From the NCBI GenBank assembly GCA_036499825.1, contig DASYCZ010000026.1, forward strand, positions 620,001 through 684,000: 64,000 bases of DNA. Reading direction: 5' to 3'. The notes beneath the pieces are model-generated. The model searched no databases. It had not been told where the DNA came from and worked only from the letters and a program-made list of their open reading frames with translations. Position 1 is the stretch's first letter. Every line of letters starts with the position of its first letter. A program made the translations under genes and the position numbers. Source of the DNA: Paradevosia sp036499825. GTDB lineage: Bacteria > Pseudomonadota > Alphaproteobacteria > Rhizobiales > Devosiaceae. Positions 1 through 8,513 of the stretch are shown in pieces.

Positions 1-140
1 ATCGGCAGCGCGGCCGGAGCGGCAGGCTCGGCGGCTGGCTGCGCTGCGAAGGTCACCGGCGTGGCATTTTGCGCAAATGCCGGAGCCGACACGGTTAGGA
101 GAGTCGCCGCCGCGATTGCGAGGCAAGCAAGTTTAGACAT
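1..140 (-). CDS. N-terminus of an exported protein (partial)
   Basis: The minus strand reads from an ATG at 140 into the window edge, giving about 46 residues. A classic Sec signal peptide is visible: MSKLACLAIAAATLL, a hydrophobic core, then SAPAFA-QN as the likely cleavage site. After it comes an Ala/Pro/Glu-rich stretch typical of a linker or low-complexity periplasmic segment. GGGAG lies about 6 nt upstream of the ATG. The family cannot be named from so little sequence; the rest lies outside the window. Confidence 0.6.
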   Translation of the reverse strand, partial: MSKLACLAIAAATLLTVSAPAFAQNATPVTFAAQPAAEPAAPAALP

Positions 141-502
141 CAGAAATCTCCCGCAAGGCTTATCGCCTTGGCTGTTCAAGAGCCACAAGTGGAACGAAGC
201 GTCCCTGTTTGTTTGATCGCGCCCAGGTCTTTGAAGTTAAGGCGGCGTCATGGTGAGTGATCGTTCCAATATGTTGAACTCAAACTCGCCGGTGGCAGCC
301 CTAGGACAGGCATATGACAGTTGGACAACAGCAATCATGCTGTGCCGGCAGAGATTTTTTACAAATTTGTATAGTGACGAGCGTGAAGATGTTGCAGGCA
401 TTTTCAGGTGTTGCCGCGAGGAGCGATGGTGATCTTTCTGAATTTTATCCGGAAGCTCGGCATCTGAAAGATGCGGAGGTTGGCTCGTTCGGTGGGCGAG
501 CG
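141..502. other. 362-bp intergenic stretch, no gene; one palindromic element
   Basis: The stretch lies between the start of the exported-protein gene and the end of the PAP2 gene, both on the minus strand, so it should carry the promoter of the former. The short open frames here have no signal peptide, domain or convincing ribosome site. The one structured element is a perfect 12-bp palindrome TACAAATTTGTA at 360-371, which recurs in near-identical context at 8.5 kb. Confidence 0.5.
358..376 (+). promoter_or_regulatory. Palindromic element, copy 1 of 2
   Basis: TTTACAAATTTGTATAGTG differs from the element at 8514-8532 only at two central bases. The core TACAAATTTGTA is a perfect palindrome. 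Both copies lie in intergenic DNA, 220-280 bp upstream of a minus-strand gene for an exported protein. The best guess is an operator for a shared regulator; no direct evidence of function exists. Confidence 0.4.
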
Positions 503-1216
503 TCACGCGGGGCGGCGGACTCGGCGCAGCCACGACGTTATGGCGAGGCAGAAAGCCGCCCAGGCCGATCCAAGGCACCAGCCGGCAAGAACGTCTGTGG
601 CGTAATGCACCCCCAGATAGAGCCGGCTCAGCCCAACCAACAGGGTTAGCGCCGTGGCGAAGGCGATTGCGAAGATGCGCGTTGCTCGCGTCTGTGCGGT
701 GGATGCGAGCAAAGCGCCCAAAGTCAGGTAGGTCACCGACGACAACATCGCGTGGCCGCTGGGAAAGCTCGCCGTGAAGACATGCGCCGTCGCCGCCAGG
801 TCGGGACGTGGCCGGTCATAGCCGGATTTCAATACCTGGCTGATGACCGTGCCGCCCAGCACCGAAATGCCCGTTACGATGGCGGCCCATCGCCGGCGTG
901 CCAGCAGCAGGTATCCGACGGTGCCGATGAATATTATCCCCAGGACTGCGAAGCTTCCGAGGGAAGTGACATCGCGGGCCATTTCCTGAAACCACAATGG
1001 CCCCAGCGGCTGTTCGGGATGTCCCGGGGTGCGGAAGGCGAGGAGGATCCCCTGGTCGAAGGCATGGGTATCGCCTTCCATGACCTCATCGGCAAGAGCC
1101 AGGAAGACGCCGGTGAGCACTGCAACCAGCGCCAGGCTGCACACAAGGGCTGTGTCGAAGCCGGTACGCCATCGCGCCATCTGCCGGGTCACCCGGGCCA
1201 TGATATCGTTCGGCAT
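503..1216 (-). CDS. PAP2-family membrane phosphatase
   Basis: The 237-residue product is an integral membrane phosphatase of the type 2 phosphatidic acid phosphatase family, which hydrolyses lipid phosphates such as phosphatidate, undecaprenyl pyrophosphate or lipid A phosphates. All three family motifs are present: K130-SGYDRPRP (KX6RP), FPSGH at 151-155 and SRLYLGVHYATD at about 197-208 with the catalytic His. Several hydrophobic segments flank them. The gene starts 2 bp after the histidine kinase stop, so it is the last gene of that unit. This suggests the two-component system responds to an envelope signal and adjusts lipid phosphate metabolism; that role is inferred. Confidence 0.9.
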   Translation of the reverse strand: MPNDIMARVTRQMARWRTGFDTALVCSLALVAVLTGVFLALADEVMEGDTHAFDQGILLAFRTPGHPEQPLGPLWFQEMARDVTSLGSFAVLGIIFIGTVGYLLLARRRWAAIVTGISVLGGTVISQVLKSGYDRPRPDLAATAHVFTASFPSGHAMLSSVTYLTLGALLASTAQTRATRIFAIAFATALTLLVGLSRLYLGVHYATDVLAGWCLGSAWAAFCLAITSWLRRVRRPA

Positions 1217-1218
1217 AT

Positions 1219-2586
1219 TCAGCGCTCCGTGACCGATGTTGGAAAAACCAGGACCACTGAAAGGCCGGGCCGGTTGTCGGCCAATTCGATGGTGGCGCCG
1301 TGAAGATCGGCAATGGCTTTCACAAGGCTGAGGCCGAGGCCGCTTCCAGCGGTGGTTCGGGCCTTGTCGAGCCGATAGAGGCGGCGAAAGACATTGTCGC
1401 GCTCGACCTCCGGAATGCCCGGGCCGGTATCGGTGACTGTAACAACCACTCGATCGGAATTTCCCTCGACGGCGATACTGACCGTAATGCCCGCAGGACC
1501 GTGACGAAGCGCGTTTTCGATCAGGTTGACGAACAACTGCGTCAGCAGTTCACGGTCTCCGGCTATGGGCAGCGCAAGGCCGCGAGCCGGTTGCAGTGTC
1601 AGGGCCTGTCGGCGTTCAACCGCGACTTCGGTGTAAATCTCGACAACGGATTCCAGCAGCGCTGGAAGATCTTGTGCGGCGAACCGCTCGCGCCTGGATC
1701 CTGCCTCGATTTGGGCGATCCGGAGCAATGCATCGAAGGTAGCGTTGATCTGTTCGCCTTCGCTTTGTGCCTGGGCCAGCAACCCGTTCAGGGGCAGGTT
1801 GTTCTGCTCCGCCTCAATGGCAGTCTCGATGGTGATGGCCAATCGATTGAGCGGCGTTTTGAGATCATGGGCTATATCGACACTAACCTGCCGCATGCCT
1901 TCCACGAGTGCGGAAAGCCGGTCGAGCGCTGCGTTTACCTGGCCGGCCAGTGCCGCGATATCATCGTTGCGAGGCGAGGGCGGTATCCTGGCCGCCAGTT
2001 CGCCCTGTCCGATTCTCCGCATTGTCCCAGCGATGCTATCGAGCCGCTTTTGAGCGCGCACAGCGACGATGATGCCGGCGGTGACGATCAGCAAAGTGAG
2101 GAGCGCCGCCGCCCAGGCGAAGGCCGCCAACGTCAAGCCGCCGATGGCATCGCTTTCCGCCGAACTTTGCCCGATAACGAGGAAGTTGTCGCCCACCGCT
2201 CCGCCCAGTGTCCGATAGTGCGATGCGTTGCCGAGTTGCAGCCTGGCCGCCGGATAGGTTCCCCAGCCGGACGCAATGGAAACCGGTCCGAGATTGCCTG
2301 CGAGGACCGCGCCCGAGCCATCGGTGAGCCTGAAGATCTGGTTGCCGTCGATAACGGTGCCGGCATGGCTTTCGACAGCGGCAACCAGGTCGGCGATATC
2401 ATTATCGCCGTAAGATTGACTGATGACCGCGAAGGTATCCGTCAGCGCCCGGTCGACCCTTGCCGCCAGTTCGCGCCGTACCATGCCGTAAGCGACGACG
2501 GAGGCCAAAGTCAGCGAAACAATGAAAATCGCACTCAGACTCAATGCGAGGCGGAGAGGCGTGCTCTTCAGCAATTCACCGCGCAT
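1219..2586 (-). CDS. Two-component sensor histidine kinase
   Basis: The 455-residue protein has an N-terminal membrane segment (about 12-35), a roughly 110-residue periplasmic sensor region, a second membrane segment (about 150-177), a HAMP linker, the HisKA domain with phospho-accepting His240 in the motif DIAHDLKTPLNRL, and a HATPase_c domain with N box (NALRHGP), DTGPGIP and GSGLGLSLV. It should autophosphorylate and pass phosphate to the adjacent response regulator, whose gene overlaps its start by 11 bp. The periplasmic part resembles nothing I can name, so the signal is unknown. Confidence 0.93.
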   Translation of the reverse strand: MRGELLKSTPLRLALSLSAIFIVSLTLASVVAYGMVRRELAARVDRALTDTFAVISQSYGDNDIADLVAAVESHAGTVIDGNQIFRLTDGSGAVLAGNLGPVSIASGWGTYPAARLQLGNASHYRTLGGAVGDNFLVIGQSSAESDAIGGLTLAAFAWAAALLTLLIVTAGIIVAVRAQKRLDSIAGTMRRIGQGELAARIPPSPRNDDIAALAGQVNAALDRLSALVEGMRQVSVDIAHDLKTPLNRLAITIETAIEAEQNNLPLNGLLAQAQSEGEQINATFDALLRIAQIEAGSRRERFAAQDLPALLESVVEIYTEVAVERRQALTLQPARGLALPIAGDRELLTQLFVNLIENALRHGPAGITVSIAVEGNSDRVVVTVTDTGPGIPEVERDNVFRRLYRLDKARTTAGSGLGLSLVKAIADLHGATIELADNRPGLSVVLVFPTSVTER

Positions 2587-3250
2587 GCAGGGAGTAGCCT
2601 GTATTGCGCACGGTATGCAGCAACTGGTGTTCGAACGGCTTGTCGATTTTGGCGCGCAGCCGGCTGATATGGGTTTCGACGACGCTGGTGCGGGGATCGA
2701 AATGGAAGTCCCAGATCCTTTCCAGCAGCATCGTGCGCGTCAGGACACGGCCTTCGTTGCGCATGAGCAGTTCGAGCAACGCAAACTCACGCGGCACCAG
2801 GTCGATGGCGACACCATTGCGGCGGCAGGTGCGCCGCAACAGGTCGAGCTCCAAATCGGCGACCTTCAGGACGGTCTTTTCGATCTGGCTGGGTGGCCGC
2901 CGCGCCAAGGCGTTTATCCGCGCCATGAGTTCGGAGAACGCGAAGGGCTTCACCAAATAGTCGTCACCGCCGGCTTCAAGGCCGTCAACCCTGTCATCGA
3001 GCCCGCCAACTGCCGTCAGAAACAGGATCGGCGTCGCGATACCCGCTCCACGCAGTGATTTCACGATGGAAAGGCCATCCAGCCCCGGTAGCATACGGTC
3101 CAGGACAATGACGTCATAAGGCTCGTGCAGTCCCTGTACGAGGGCGTCCTTGCCATCGCCCAGCAGATCGACCACGTGTCCGGCTTCCGTCAGCCCCTTG
3201 ATGACGTAATCCGATGTGCGCTTGTCGTCTTCGACCAGAAGTAGCCTCAT
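2576..3250 (-). CDS. OmpR/PhoB-family response regulator
   Basis: The 224-residue product has a receiver domain with the acidic pocket (ED at 8-9), phospho-acceptor Asp51 in VIVLDRMLPG and the conserved Lys in DDYLVKPF, followed by a winged-helix DNA-binding domain ending RTVRNTGYSL, typical of the OmpR family. It is co-transcribed with the kinase (11-bp overlap) and lies 28 bp after the COG4705 gene. Candidate target repeats (GTAAG/CTTAC) lie upstream of the whole unit at 4451-4489. Confidence 0.93.
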   Translation of the reverse strand: MRLLLVEDDKRTSDYVIKGLTEAGHVVDLLGDGKDALVQGLHEPYDVIVLDRMLPGLDGLSIVKSLRGAGIATPILFLTAVGGLDDRVDGLEAGGDDYLVKPFAFSELMARINALARRPPSQIEKTVLKVADLELDLLRRTCRRNGVAIDLVPREFALLELLMRNEGRVLTRTMLLERIWDFHFDPRTSVVETHISRLRAKIDKPFEHQLLHTVRNTGYSLHAR

Positions 3251-3278
3251 GAGGTGATCCTATCCTCGCGCCCTCTAT

Positions 3279-4061
3279 CTATCCACCGGCCTCAACGTCC
3301 GCGTCGTGCCGGGTCAAGGATAGGAAAATGACGCAGGCGGCTATGGCGGCAATAAACAGATAGCTGGTTCCGACAGTACCGAAACCGAGCCCGCCATAAC
3401 TGGAATCCTGTGAGAACCAGTCGCCGAAGGACGCCCCAAGCGGGCGCGTGAAGATATAGGCGAGCCAGAACGACAGAACGGCATCAATCCTCAGGACGAA
3501 ATAGAAGAGGGCGACGAGCACGATGATGCCGCCGAAGATGATGCCGGTTTCCAGATAGCCGAGGCCGAACTGTTCCGCCGTCAGATCGCCTGCCGCGGTG
3601 CCCAGGGCGAAGGTGAACAGGATCGCGAGCCAATAGAATGCCTCGCGCTTCCTGGTATGGATGGAGTGGATCGATAGTGTCCGTTCATTGGCGTACCAAA
3701 CAGCGAACGTTATCGCCAACGCAATGCTGAAACCCAGCGTGCTGACGATCAGCGGTACGCCCAGCGCGTCGGTGAGATTGTCGGTGACAAGCGTGCCGAC
3801 GACGCTGATCAGCACGACCGCCGTCCAATAGATCCCGGGCACATAGCGATTCTGCATGAACTGCAGGATGAGCGCCGCGGCCAAAACGATGGTCAGGATG
3901 ACCGAGGTATTGGTGAGGCCGAGCCCAAGATCAAGATTCATATAGTCGGCGGCTGTCTCGCCCACGGTTACGGCGAGAAGTTTGATGGCCCAGAAGACTG
4001 CCGTCACCTTGGGAACCTTATTGAGCATGGAGGGCTGGGCCTCGATGGTCATCGTAGTCAT
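3279..4061 (-). CDS. COG4705-type multi-pass membrane protein
   Basis: The product has about 260 residues and eight or so hydrophobic segments. It carries a four-times repeated small-residue/acidic motif: TVGETAADY, VGTLVTDNLTD, ALGTAAGDLTAE and PLGASFGDWF. Each repeat has G-x-x-x-x-D/E in or next to a membrane helix. This matches the uncharacterised family COG4705 as I remember it; the function is unknown, and the repeated acidic residues suggest a transporter. I chose the ATG at 4061. A GTG at 4094 overlapping the upstream stop is possible, but it would add a charged leader with no ribosome site. Confidence 0.75.
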   Translation of the reverse strand: MTTMTIEAQPSMLNKVPKVTAVFWAIKLLAVTVGETAADYMNLDLGLGLTNTSVILTIVLAAALILQFMQNRYVPGIYWTAVVLISVVGTLVTDNLTDALGVPLIVSTLGFSIALAITFAVWYANERTLSIHSIHTRKREAFYWLAILFTFALGTAAGDLTAEQFGLGYLETGIIFGGIIVLVALFYFVLRIDAVLSFWLAYIFTRPLGASFGDWFSQDSSYGGLGFGTVGTSYLFIAAIAACVIFLSLTRHDADVEAGG

Positions 4062-4090
4062 GGTGCATCTCGCTTCATGAGAGACGGGCG

Positions 4091-4348
4091 TCACTTACCG
4101 ATGAGCTTCATCGCCTGGGCGAAGAGGTCATCGGCGCCAGCATCATCGTCTGCCTTGCAGTGATCGAGGCCCTTGCCGACCAGGTCGTTGACCTTGGGCT
4201 TGTCGATGTCGCTGAGCGTTGCCTTGCCCATCGCGGTCTTGACGTCCTTGTAGGAATTTTCGCAGGGCACGGGTTCGGCCGCGGCCAAGACGATGGTTGG
4301 CAAAACTGTAGCGACAAGCAGGCAAGTGGTGAGAAGCAGCTTTTGCAT
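4091..4348 (-). CDS. Small exported protein, first gene of the two-component unit
   Basis: The 85-residue product begins MQKLLLTTCLLVATVLPTIV, a signal peptide ending near LAAAEP. The mature part is about 63 residues, acidic and helical-looking, with two Cys (PCENSYKD and DHCKADDD) that could form one disulfide in the periplasm. GGAG sits 6 nt upstream of the ATG, which rules out the longer open frame. It may be a periplasmic accessory or signal-sensing partner of the COG4705 protein or the kinase; this is inferred from gene order only. Confidence 0.7.
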   Translation of the reverse strand: MQKLLLTTCLLVATVLPTIVLAAAEPVPCENSYKDVKTAMGKATLSDIDKPKVNDLVGKGLDHCKADDDAGADDLFAQAMKLIGK

Positions 4349-4450
4349 GGGAAGCTCCGGATTGCGGTGTCGTTGAACCTTGTCCGGGTCGCTGTTGCGC
4401 CCGGACAGCATCCGTCTATCGGGCCAATCTTTCCCTGGCCTGTCATCGCC

Positions 4451-4489
4451 CTTACGCTTTTGTAAGAGGCGCGATTCAGATCACGTAAG
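4451..4489 (-). promoter_or_regulatory. GTAAG/CTTAC repeats upstream of the two-component unit
   Basis: CTTACGCTTTTGTAAG at 4451-4466 is an inverted repeat with 5-bp arms. A further GTAAG lies at 4485-4489, 23 bp (about two helical turns) from the first one. OmpR-family regulators usually bind such phased repeats. The position, about 100 bp before the first gene start at 4348, fits an autoregulatory site. No clear -35/-10 pair is visible. Confidence 0.35.
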
Positions 4490-4514
4490 CGAGCAATCCA
4501 CTGGACCGGGGCGG

Positions 4515-5576
4515 TCAGCTTCCGGGAGCGAGGACCCAGGCATACCCATCGATTCTGACCACCACTTCCGATCCGACATCGATGCCTCTCGACCCGATGC
4601 CGACCAGATACAGCGTGCGTTGCGCTCCCCCCGTGGTGGGAAGAGCCAGCGTCACCGCGCTGGTACGGCCGCCGAATTCGAGCTTGAGCAGATGTCCCTT
4701 CACGCCCTTGGCGTCGGGAGCCGATTTCGTTGGCAAAAGCTGGATCTGTTCAGGCCGAAGCATCAGTTGACACACACCTGCCGCCGTATTGCGCTCAACC
4801 TCCACCGAACCCAGTGCGCATTCCGCCCGGCCGTCGCGGACTTCGGCGGCAAGAATGATGCAGTCGCCCATGAATTCGGCGATCATCCGGTCACGCGGAT
4901 GAAGGTAGATGCTTTGCGGGTTCCCCACCTGGGGGAGAAGGCCGGAGCGCATCACCGCCACCTGGTCGGCAAAGGACAGGGCCTCGGTCTGATCATGCGT
5001 GATGAGGATCGTGGTGATCCCGGCGTTCTGCAGCAGGTTCGAGACCGCGCGACGCAGGCCGGTCCGCAATCCTGTATCGAGGGCCGAGAACGGTTCGTCC
5101 AGCAGCATCAATTTTGGCCGGGTTGCCATGGCACGGGCCAGGGCCACCCGCTGCTGTTGACCGCCCGAAAGCTGGTCCGGGCGACGGGCCAGCATGGAAG
5201 CATCCAGCTCGACCATCGCCAACGTAGCGGAAATGTGCCGGTCGCGGTCGGGAAAACTCCGGGGCAGGCCAAAGCCGATGTTTTCACCCACAGTGAGGTG
5301 AGGAAACAGCGAGCCATCCTGCGTGACGATGCCAATACCACGCTGATGCGTGGGGATGGCATTGCGGGCATCGGTCAAAATCTCGCCGTCAAGCATCACC
5401 TGGCCGGCGTCGGCGGCTTCAAAGCCAGCGATGATGCGCAAAAGTGTGGTTTTACCGGATCCGGATGGGCCGACGATAGCCAGGCGTGTGCCACGTTCGA
5501 CATCAAGATCGATACCGGCCAGCGCGGTTACGGCGCCGAAGCGCTTTTCGATGCCTTTAATTTCGAGAAAACTCAT
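4515..5576 (-). CDS. fbpC: Ferric-type ABC importer, ATP-binding subunit
   Basis: The 353-residue ATPase has Walker A GPSGSGKTT (36-44), the signature LSGGQQQR, Walker B LMLLDEPFSALD and the switch His in LITHDQTEA. A C-terminal TOBE-like domain (MLRPEQIQLLP onward) marks the CUT1/ferric subfamily. It energises uptake through the permease encoded just upstream, with a 4-bp overlap. Last gene of the fbpABC-like unit. Confidence 0.88.
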   Translation of the reverse strand: MSFLEIKGIEKRFGAVTALAGIDLDVERGTRLAIVGPSGSGKTTLLRIIAGFEAADAGQVMLDGEILTDARNAIPTHQRGIGIVTQDGSLFPHLTVGENIGFGLPRSFPDRDRHISATLAMVELDASMLARRPDQLSGGQQQRVALARAMATRPKLMLLDEPFSALDTGLRTGLRRAVSNLLQNAGITTILITHDQTEALSFADQVAVMRSGLLPQVGNPQSIYLHPRDRMIAEFMGDCIILAAEVRDGRAECALGSVEVERNTAAGVCQLMLRPEQIQLLPTKSAPDAKGVKGHLLKLEFGGRTSAVTLALPTTGGAQRTLYLVGIGSRGIDVGSEVVVRIDGYAWVLAPGS

Positions 5577-7153
5577 CTGCCAGCCATGCGACGCGATTGG
5601 AAATGAAGCAGCCAGACCAGCGGCAGCGATATGGCGATCATCAGCACCGCATAGGGTGCCGCCGCTGCATAGTCCAGCTCGCCGCTCAGAGACCAGAATG
5701 CGGTGGCGAGGGTTTGAGTGCCGTTGGGCGCAAGCATCTGCGTCGCGGTCAGCTCGTTGGCAATGCCAAGAGCGACGAGTGCGATACCGGCCGCAGCGCC
5801 TGGCGCCGCGAGACGCATCGTCACCGTTCCCAGGGTCTGGATCGGCGGTCGCCCGAGGCTCTGGGCGATTTCCTCAAGGCCAATGGGAGACTGTGCGATG
5901 CTGGCTCTGAGGCTGATGAGACCTCGCGGGAGAAACAGCACGATATAGGCGAGGAGCAGTGTCCATACCGTTTGATAGATGGGCCGCGCCATGTGCACCG
6001 TGATGGTGACCAACGCCAGTCCGACGATAACGCCGGGCAGGGAGCCGGCGATGTAGTTGGCTCCTTCGACTGCCCGGACGAAAGCCCGTTTCGTCCGGAT
6101 CGCGAGCCAGGCAAGCGGAAAGGCCGCAACGATCGTCAGCAGGCCACCCAGGAGCGACAGGATCGCCGTTTGCAGCAATGTCGAGCCGAGCTGGGAAGAC
6201 GACCACACCTCCAGGCCGCCGGCGACCAGCCATCGCGTGAGCGTCAACAACGGGACGCCGAGCGAAAGCAGCGTCACGCCGATAGGCAGCACAAGGCAGG
6301 GCAGGCGCAGCCGACCGAGTCGCACCCGCCTTGGCGGGCGGGCGGCGCCGGCGCCGACACGCGCGTAACGCGCCGATCCCCGGACGGCATTCTCTATAGC
6401 CAGCAACGCCAAACAGCATATGACCAGAATGCCGCCGAGCATGTTGGCAGCCGGGCCGTTGAACGTTGACTGAAACTGATCGATGATCGCCGTGGTGAAC
6501 GTGTCGAAACGGATCATCGCATAGAGGCCGTATTCGCCCAAAAGATGCAGGCTCACCAGCAGCGCTCCGCCGCATAAGGCCAGTCGCAATTCCGGAAGCA
6601 CAACACGCAGGAAAACGGCAAACGGTCCCAGGCCAAGGGAGGCTGCGGCATGCTCGAGACCGGGATCGAGCCGGCGCATGGCCGCAACGACAGGTAGATA
6701 CAGAAACGGGAAATAGGCGAGGACGGAAATCGTCACCCCTGCGGCAAGCCCGTTGAATCCCGGCGCCAGGCTGATCCAGGCGTAGGAATGAACAAAGGCC
6801 GGCACGGCGAGCGGGGCGACGGCCAAAGCGGCCCACAGGCCTCTCAACGGCAGATCGCTGCGTTCCGTCAACCAGGCCAGGGCGACAGCGAGAACCGTGC
6901 AGATGGGGACCGTCAGCACGACGAGCAATCCGGTATTGACCAATAGAACGGCCACCCGCGGCCGGAAGATCATCGCTATCGAAGTTTCCCAGCCAGTCTG
7001 CACCGTGACGATAATCACGAAAAGCAATGGCAGCAGAGCAGCGAGAGACACGACACCCGCAACGAGCGCCATCGGCAGGAAGGCGGATCTGTTGCGATGA
7101 AGACGCCGTTGCGGCAATGGACCGGAAATGGGCGCGCTTGCAGCTGTCGACAT
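5573..7153 (-). CDS. fbpB: Ferric-type ABC importer, two-domain permease
   Basis: The 526-residue protein has about twelve hydrophobic segments arranged as two fused permease halves, each with an EAA-type loop (for example GLEHAAASLGLGPFAVFLRVVLPELRLA and GLEEIAQSLGRPP). Such fused permeases are usual for FbpB/SfuB iron importers. It lies 76 bp after the binding-protein gene, with a stem-loop in the gap, and overlaps the ATPase gene by 4 bp. Confidence 0.88.
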   Translation of the reverse strand: MSTAASAPISGPLPQRRLHRNRSAFLPMALVAGVVSLAALLPLLFVIIVTVQTGWETSIAMIFRPRVAVLLVNTGLLVVLTVPICTVLAVALAWLTERSDLPLRGLWAALAVAPLAVPAFVHSYAWISLAPGFNGLAAGVTISVLAYFPFLYLPVVAAMRRLDPGLEHAAASLGLGPFAVFLRVVLPELRLALCGGALLVSLHLLGEYGLYAMIRFDTFTTAIIDQFQSTFNGPAANMLGGILVICCLALLAIENAVRGSARYARVGAGAARPPRRVRLGRLRLPCLVLPIGVTLLSLGVPLLTLTRWLVAGGLEVWSSSQLGSTLLQTAILSLLGGLLTIVAAFPLAWLAIRTKRAFVRAVEGANYIAGSLPGVIVGLALVTITVHMARPIYQTVWTLLLAYIVLFLPRGLISLRASIAQSPIGLEEIAQSLGRPPIQTLGTVTMRLAAPGAAAGIALVALGIANELTATQMLAPNGTQTLATAFWSLSGELDYAAAAPYAVLMIAISLPLVWLLHFQSRRMAGR

Positions 7154-7175
7154 GGGGTGTCCGAGTAAAAGGAAG

Positions 7176-7202
7176 GTCGCCCCATGCAGAGCATGGAGCG
7201 AC
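7176..7202 (-). terminator. Stem-loop between fbpA-like and fbpB-like genes
   Basis: The minus-strand RNA folds GUCGCUCCAUGC-UCU-GCAUGGGGCGAC, a 12-bp stem with one U-G wobble and a 3-nt loop, followed by CCUUCCUUUUA. On the opposite strand the wobble would be a C-A mismatch, so the structure is made for the minus-strand transcript. It probably acts as a partial terminator or 3'-end stabiliser that leaves more binding protein than permease. Confidence 0.6.
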
Positions 7203-7229
7203 GCATAGCGGGCAGATAGGGCAGATAGT

Positions 7230-8237
7230 CTAGATCAGGCCGGCCGCTGTCATCAGGTCGGTGACCGCCTTGCTGTTGAGCGTCGACGGCTCGATCTTGG
7301 GTGCCTGAAGATCGGCGATTGGTACCAGCTTGGGATTGGATTGGGCGCCGTTACCGACGGCATATTCGAACGAGTTACCGGTCTTTAGGACGTCCTGTCC
7401 GGCCTTGCCGGTGATCCATTTGAGAAATGCCTGTGCATCCGCCGCGTGCTTGCTCGATGCCAATATGCCGCCGCCCGAAAGGCTGACGAAGGCGCCAGGG
7501 TCCTCGTTGCGGAAGTAGTGCAGGGTGACGTTTGCGCTATTTTCGCCGGTTTTGGCCTGATCGCCGAAATAGTAGTAGTGATAGATCACGGCGCCATCGA
7601 CCTGGCCGTCATTGACGGCTTTCATGGCCGCGCCATTGCCCTTGAACTTGGTCGCCCCGTCGTTCATGGCCTTGAGCCAGTTGGCGGTCGTTTCTTCGCC
7701 CTTGAGCTGCAACAACGCACTGACGATCGCCTGGAAATCGGCGCCGGCGGGAGCCGCACCCCAGCGACCGTTCCACTTCGCATCGGCCAGGTCGAGCATC
7801 GACTTGGGCAAATCGGCTTCCTTGAGCTTCCTGTTGTCATAGGCGAAGACAGTGCTGCGCGCTGCGATGCCAACCCACTTGCCGTCGGCCGCCTTGAAGT
7901 TCTCCGGAACCTGCGCCAGCGTATCGGCATCGACTGGAGCGAAGAGGCCGGCGCCATCAACCAGGGCCATGGATGGCGAATTTTCGGTCAGGAAGACATC
8001 CGCGGGCGACGCAGCGCCTTCCTGGACGATCTGGTTCCCCAGTTCGGTATCGCTGCCATTGCGCAACGTTACCTTGATGCCGGTCTCCTTGGTGAAGCCA
8101 TCCGCCCATGCCTGGGTCAATGCCTGATGCTGAGCATTGTAGACCAGGATACCGTCGTCGGCAGCGAACGAGGCCGTTGGGGCCAGCAGGAGCGTAGCGA
8201 GCACGGTTACCAGCGCAGTGGTTCTCAGGGACGTCAT
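7230..8237 (-). CDS. fbpA: Ferric iron ABC importer, periplasmic binding protein
   Basis: The 335-residue product has a signal peptide (MTSLRTTALVTVLATLLLAPTASFA) and starts the mature chain DDGILVYNAQHQALTQAWADGF, typical of FbpA-like ferric-binding proteins. Tyr219 and Tyr221-223 (VIYHYYYFGDQ) match the tyrosine cluster that coordinates Fe(III) in this family. The ATG at 8237 has GAGGT upstream; the longer frame has no ribosome site. A RirA-like box lies about 55 bp upstream. First gene of fbpABC. Confidence 0.9.
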   Translation of the reverse strand: MTSLRTTALVTVLATLLLAPTASFAADDGILVYNAQHQALTQAWADGFTKETGIKVTLRNGSDTELGNQIVQEGAASPADVFLTENSPSMALVDGAGLFAPVDADTLAQVPENFKAADGKWVGIAARSTVFAYDNRKLKEADLPKSMLDLADAKWNGRWGAAPAGADFQAIVSALLQLKGEETTANWLKAMNDGATKFKGNGAAMKAVNDGQVDGAVIYHYYYFGDQAKTGENSANVTLHYFRNEDPGAFVSLSGGGILASSKHAADAQAFLKWITGKAGQDVLKTGNSFEYAVGNGAQSNPKLVPIADLQAPKIEPSTLNSKAVTDLMTAAGLI

Positions 8238-8290
8238 TTGCACCTCAATGGTTGAGTTCAGGGACTTGCCAAGATGCAAATGAGATAAGT

Positions 8291-8305
8291 TGATCTTAGC
8301 AGTCA
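8291..8305 (-). promoter_or_regulatory. RirA-like iron-responsive box (TGA-N9-TCA)
   Basis: TGATCTTAGCAGTCA has the TGA-N9-TCA form described for the rhizobial iron regulator RirA. It lies about 55 bp upstream of the ferric-binding-protein start and overlaps a TTGACT that could be its -35. The motif is short, so chance occurrence is possible; the iron-transport context raises its credibility. Confidence 0.45.
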
Positions 8306-8513
8306 ATAATTATGTTTTAGAATGATTCCGAGGTGTTGGCGCTGTTTCACGAGTTCCAGGGCCACCGGCTTCAGCCAAAAAGCCGCATTACATCGCGTCG
8401 CGAAGGCAATCTTATCCGATGCCACAGGGCAAAACCCCAGCGGCGTTTCTGCCTTGAACAATGGTCGATCCCGCTCGGCCGACACGCCTGATCGCGATGG
8501 CGAGAAGGGGAAG

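Noticed and set aside
1300..2667. 455-codon plus-strand open frame opposite the histidine kinase
   Set aside because: It is an antisense shadow of the GC-rich kinase gene: no start signal, no domain, low-complexity composition rich in Arg/Gln/Ala.
4380..5606. 408-codon plus-strand open frame opposite the ATPase at 4515
   Set aside because: The opposite strand has a complete ABC ATPase with all motifs; this frame has none.
8316..8328. TTTAGAA-TGA-TTC, reminiscent of an Irr (ICE) box
   Set aside because: Only one half-site is good and the second half fails at most positions; the RirA-like box nearby is the better iron-control candidate.
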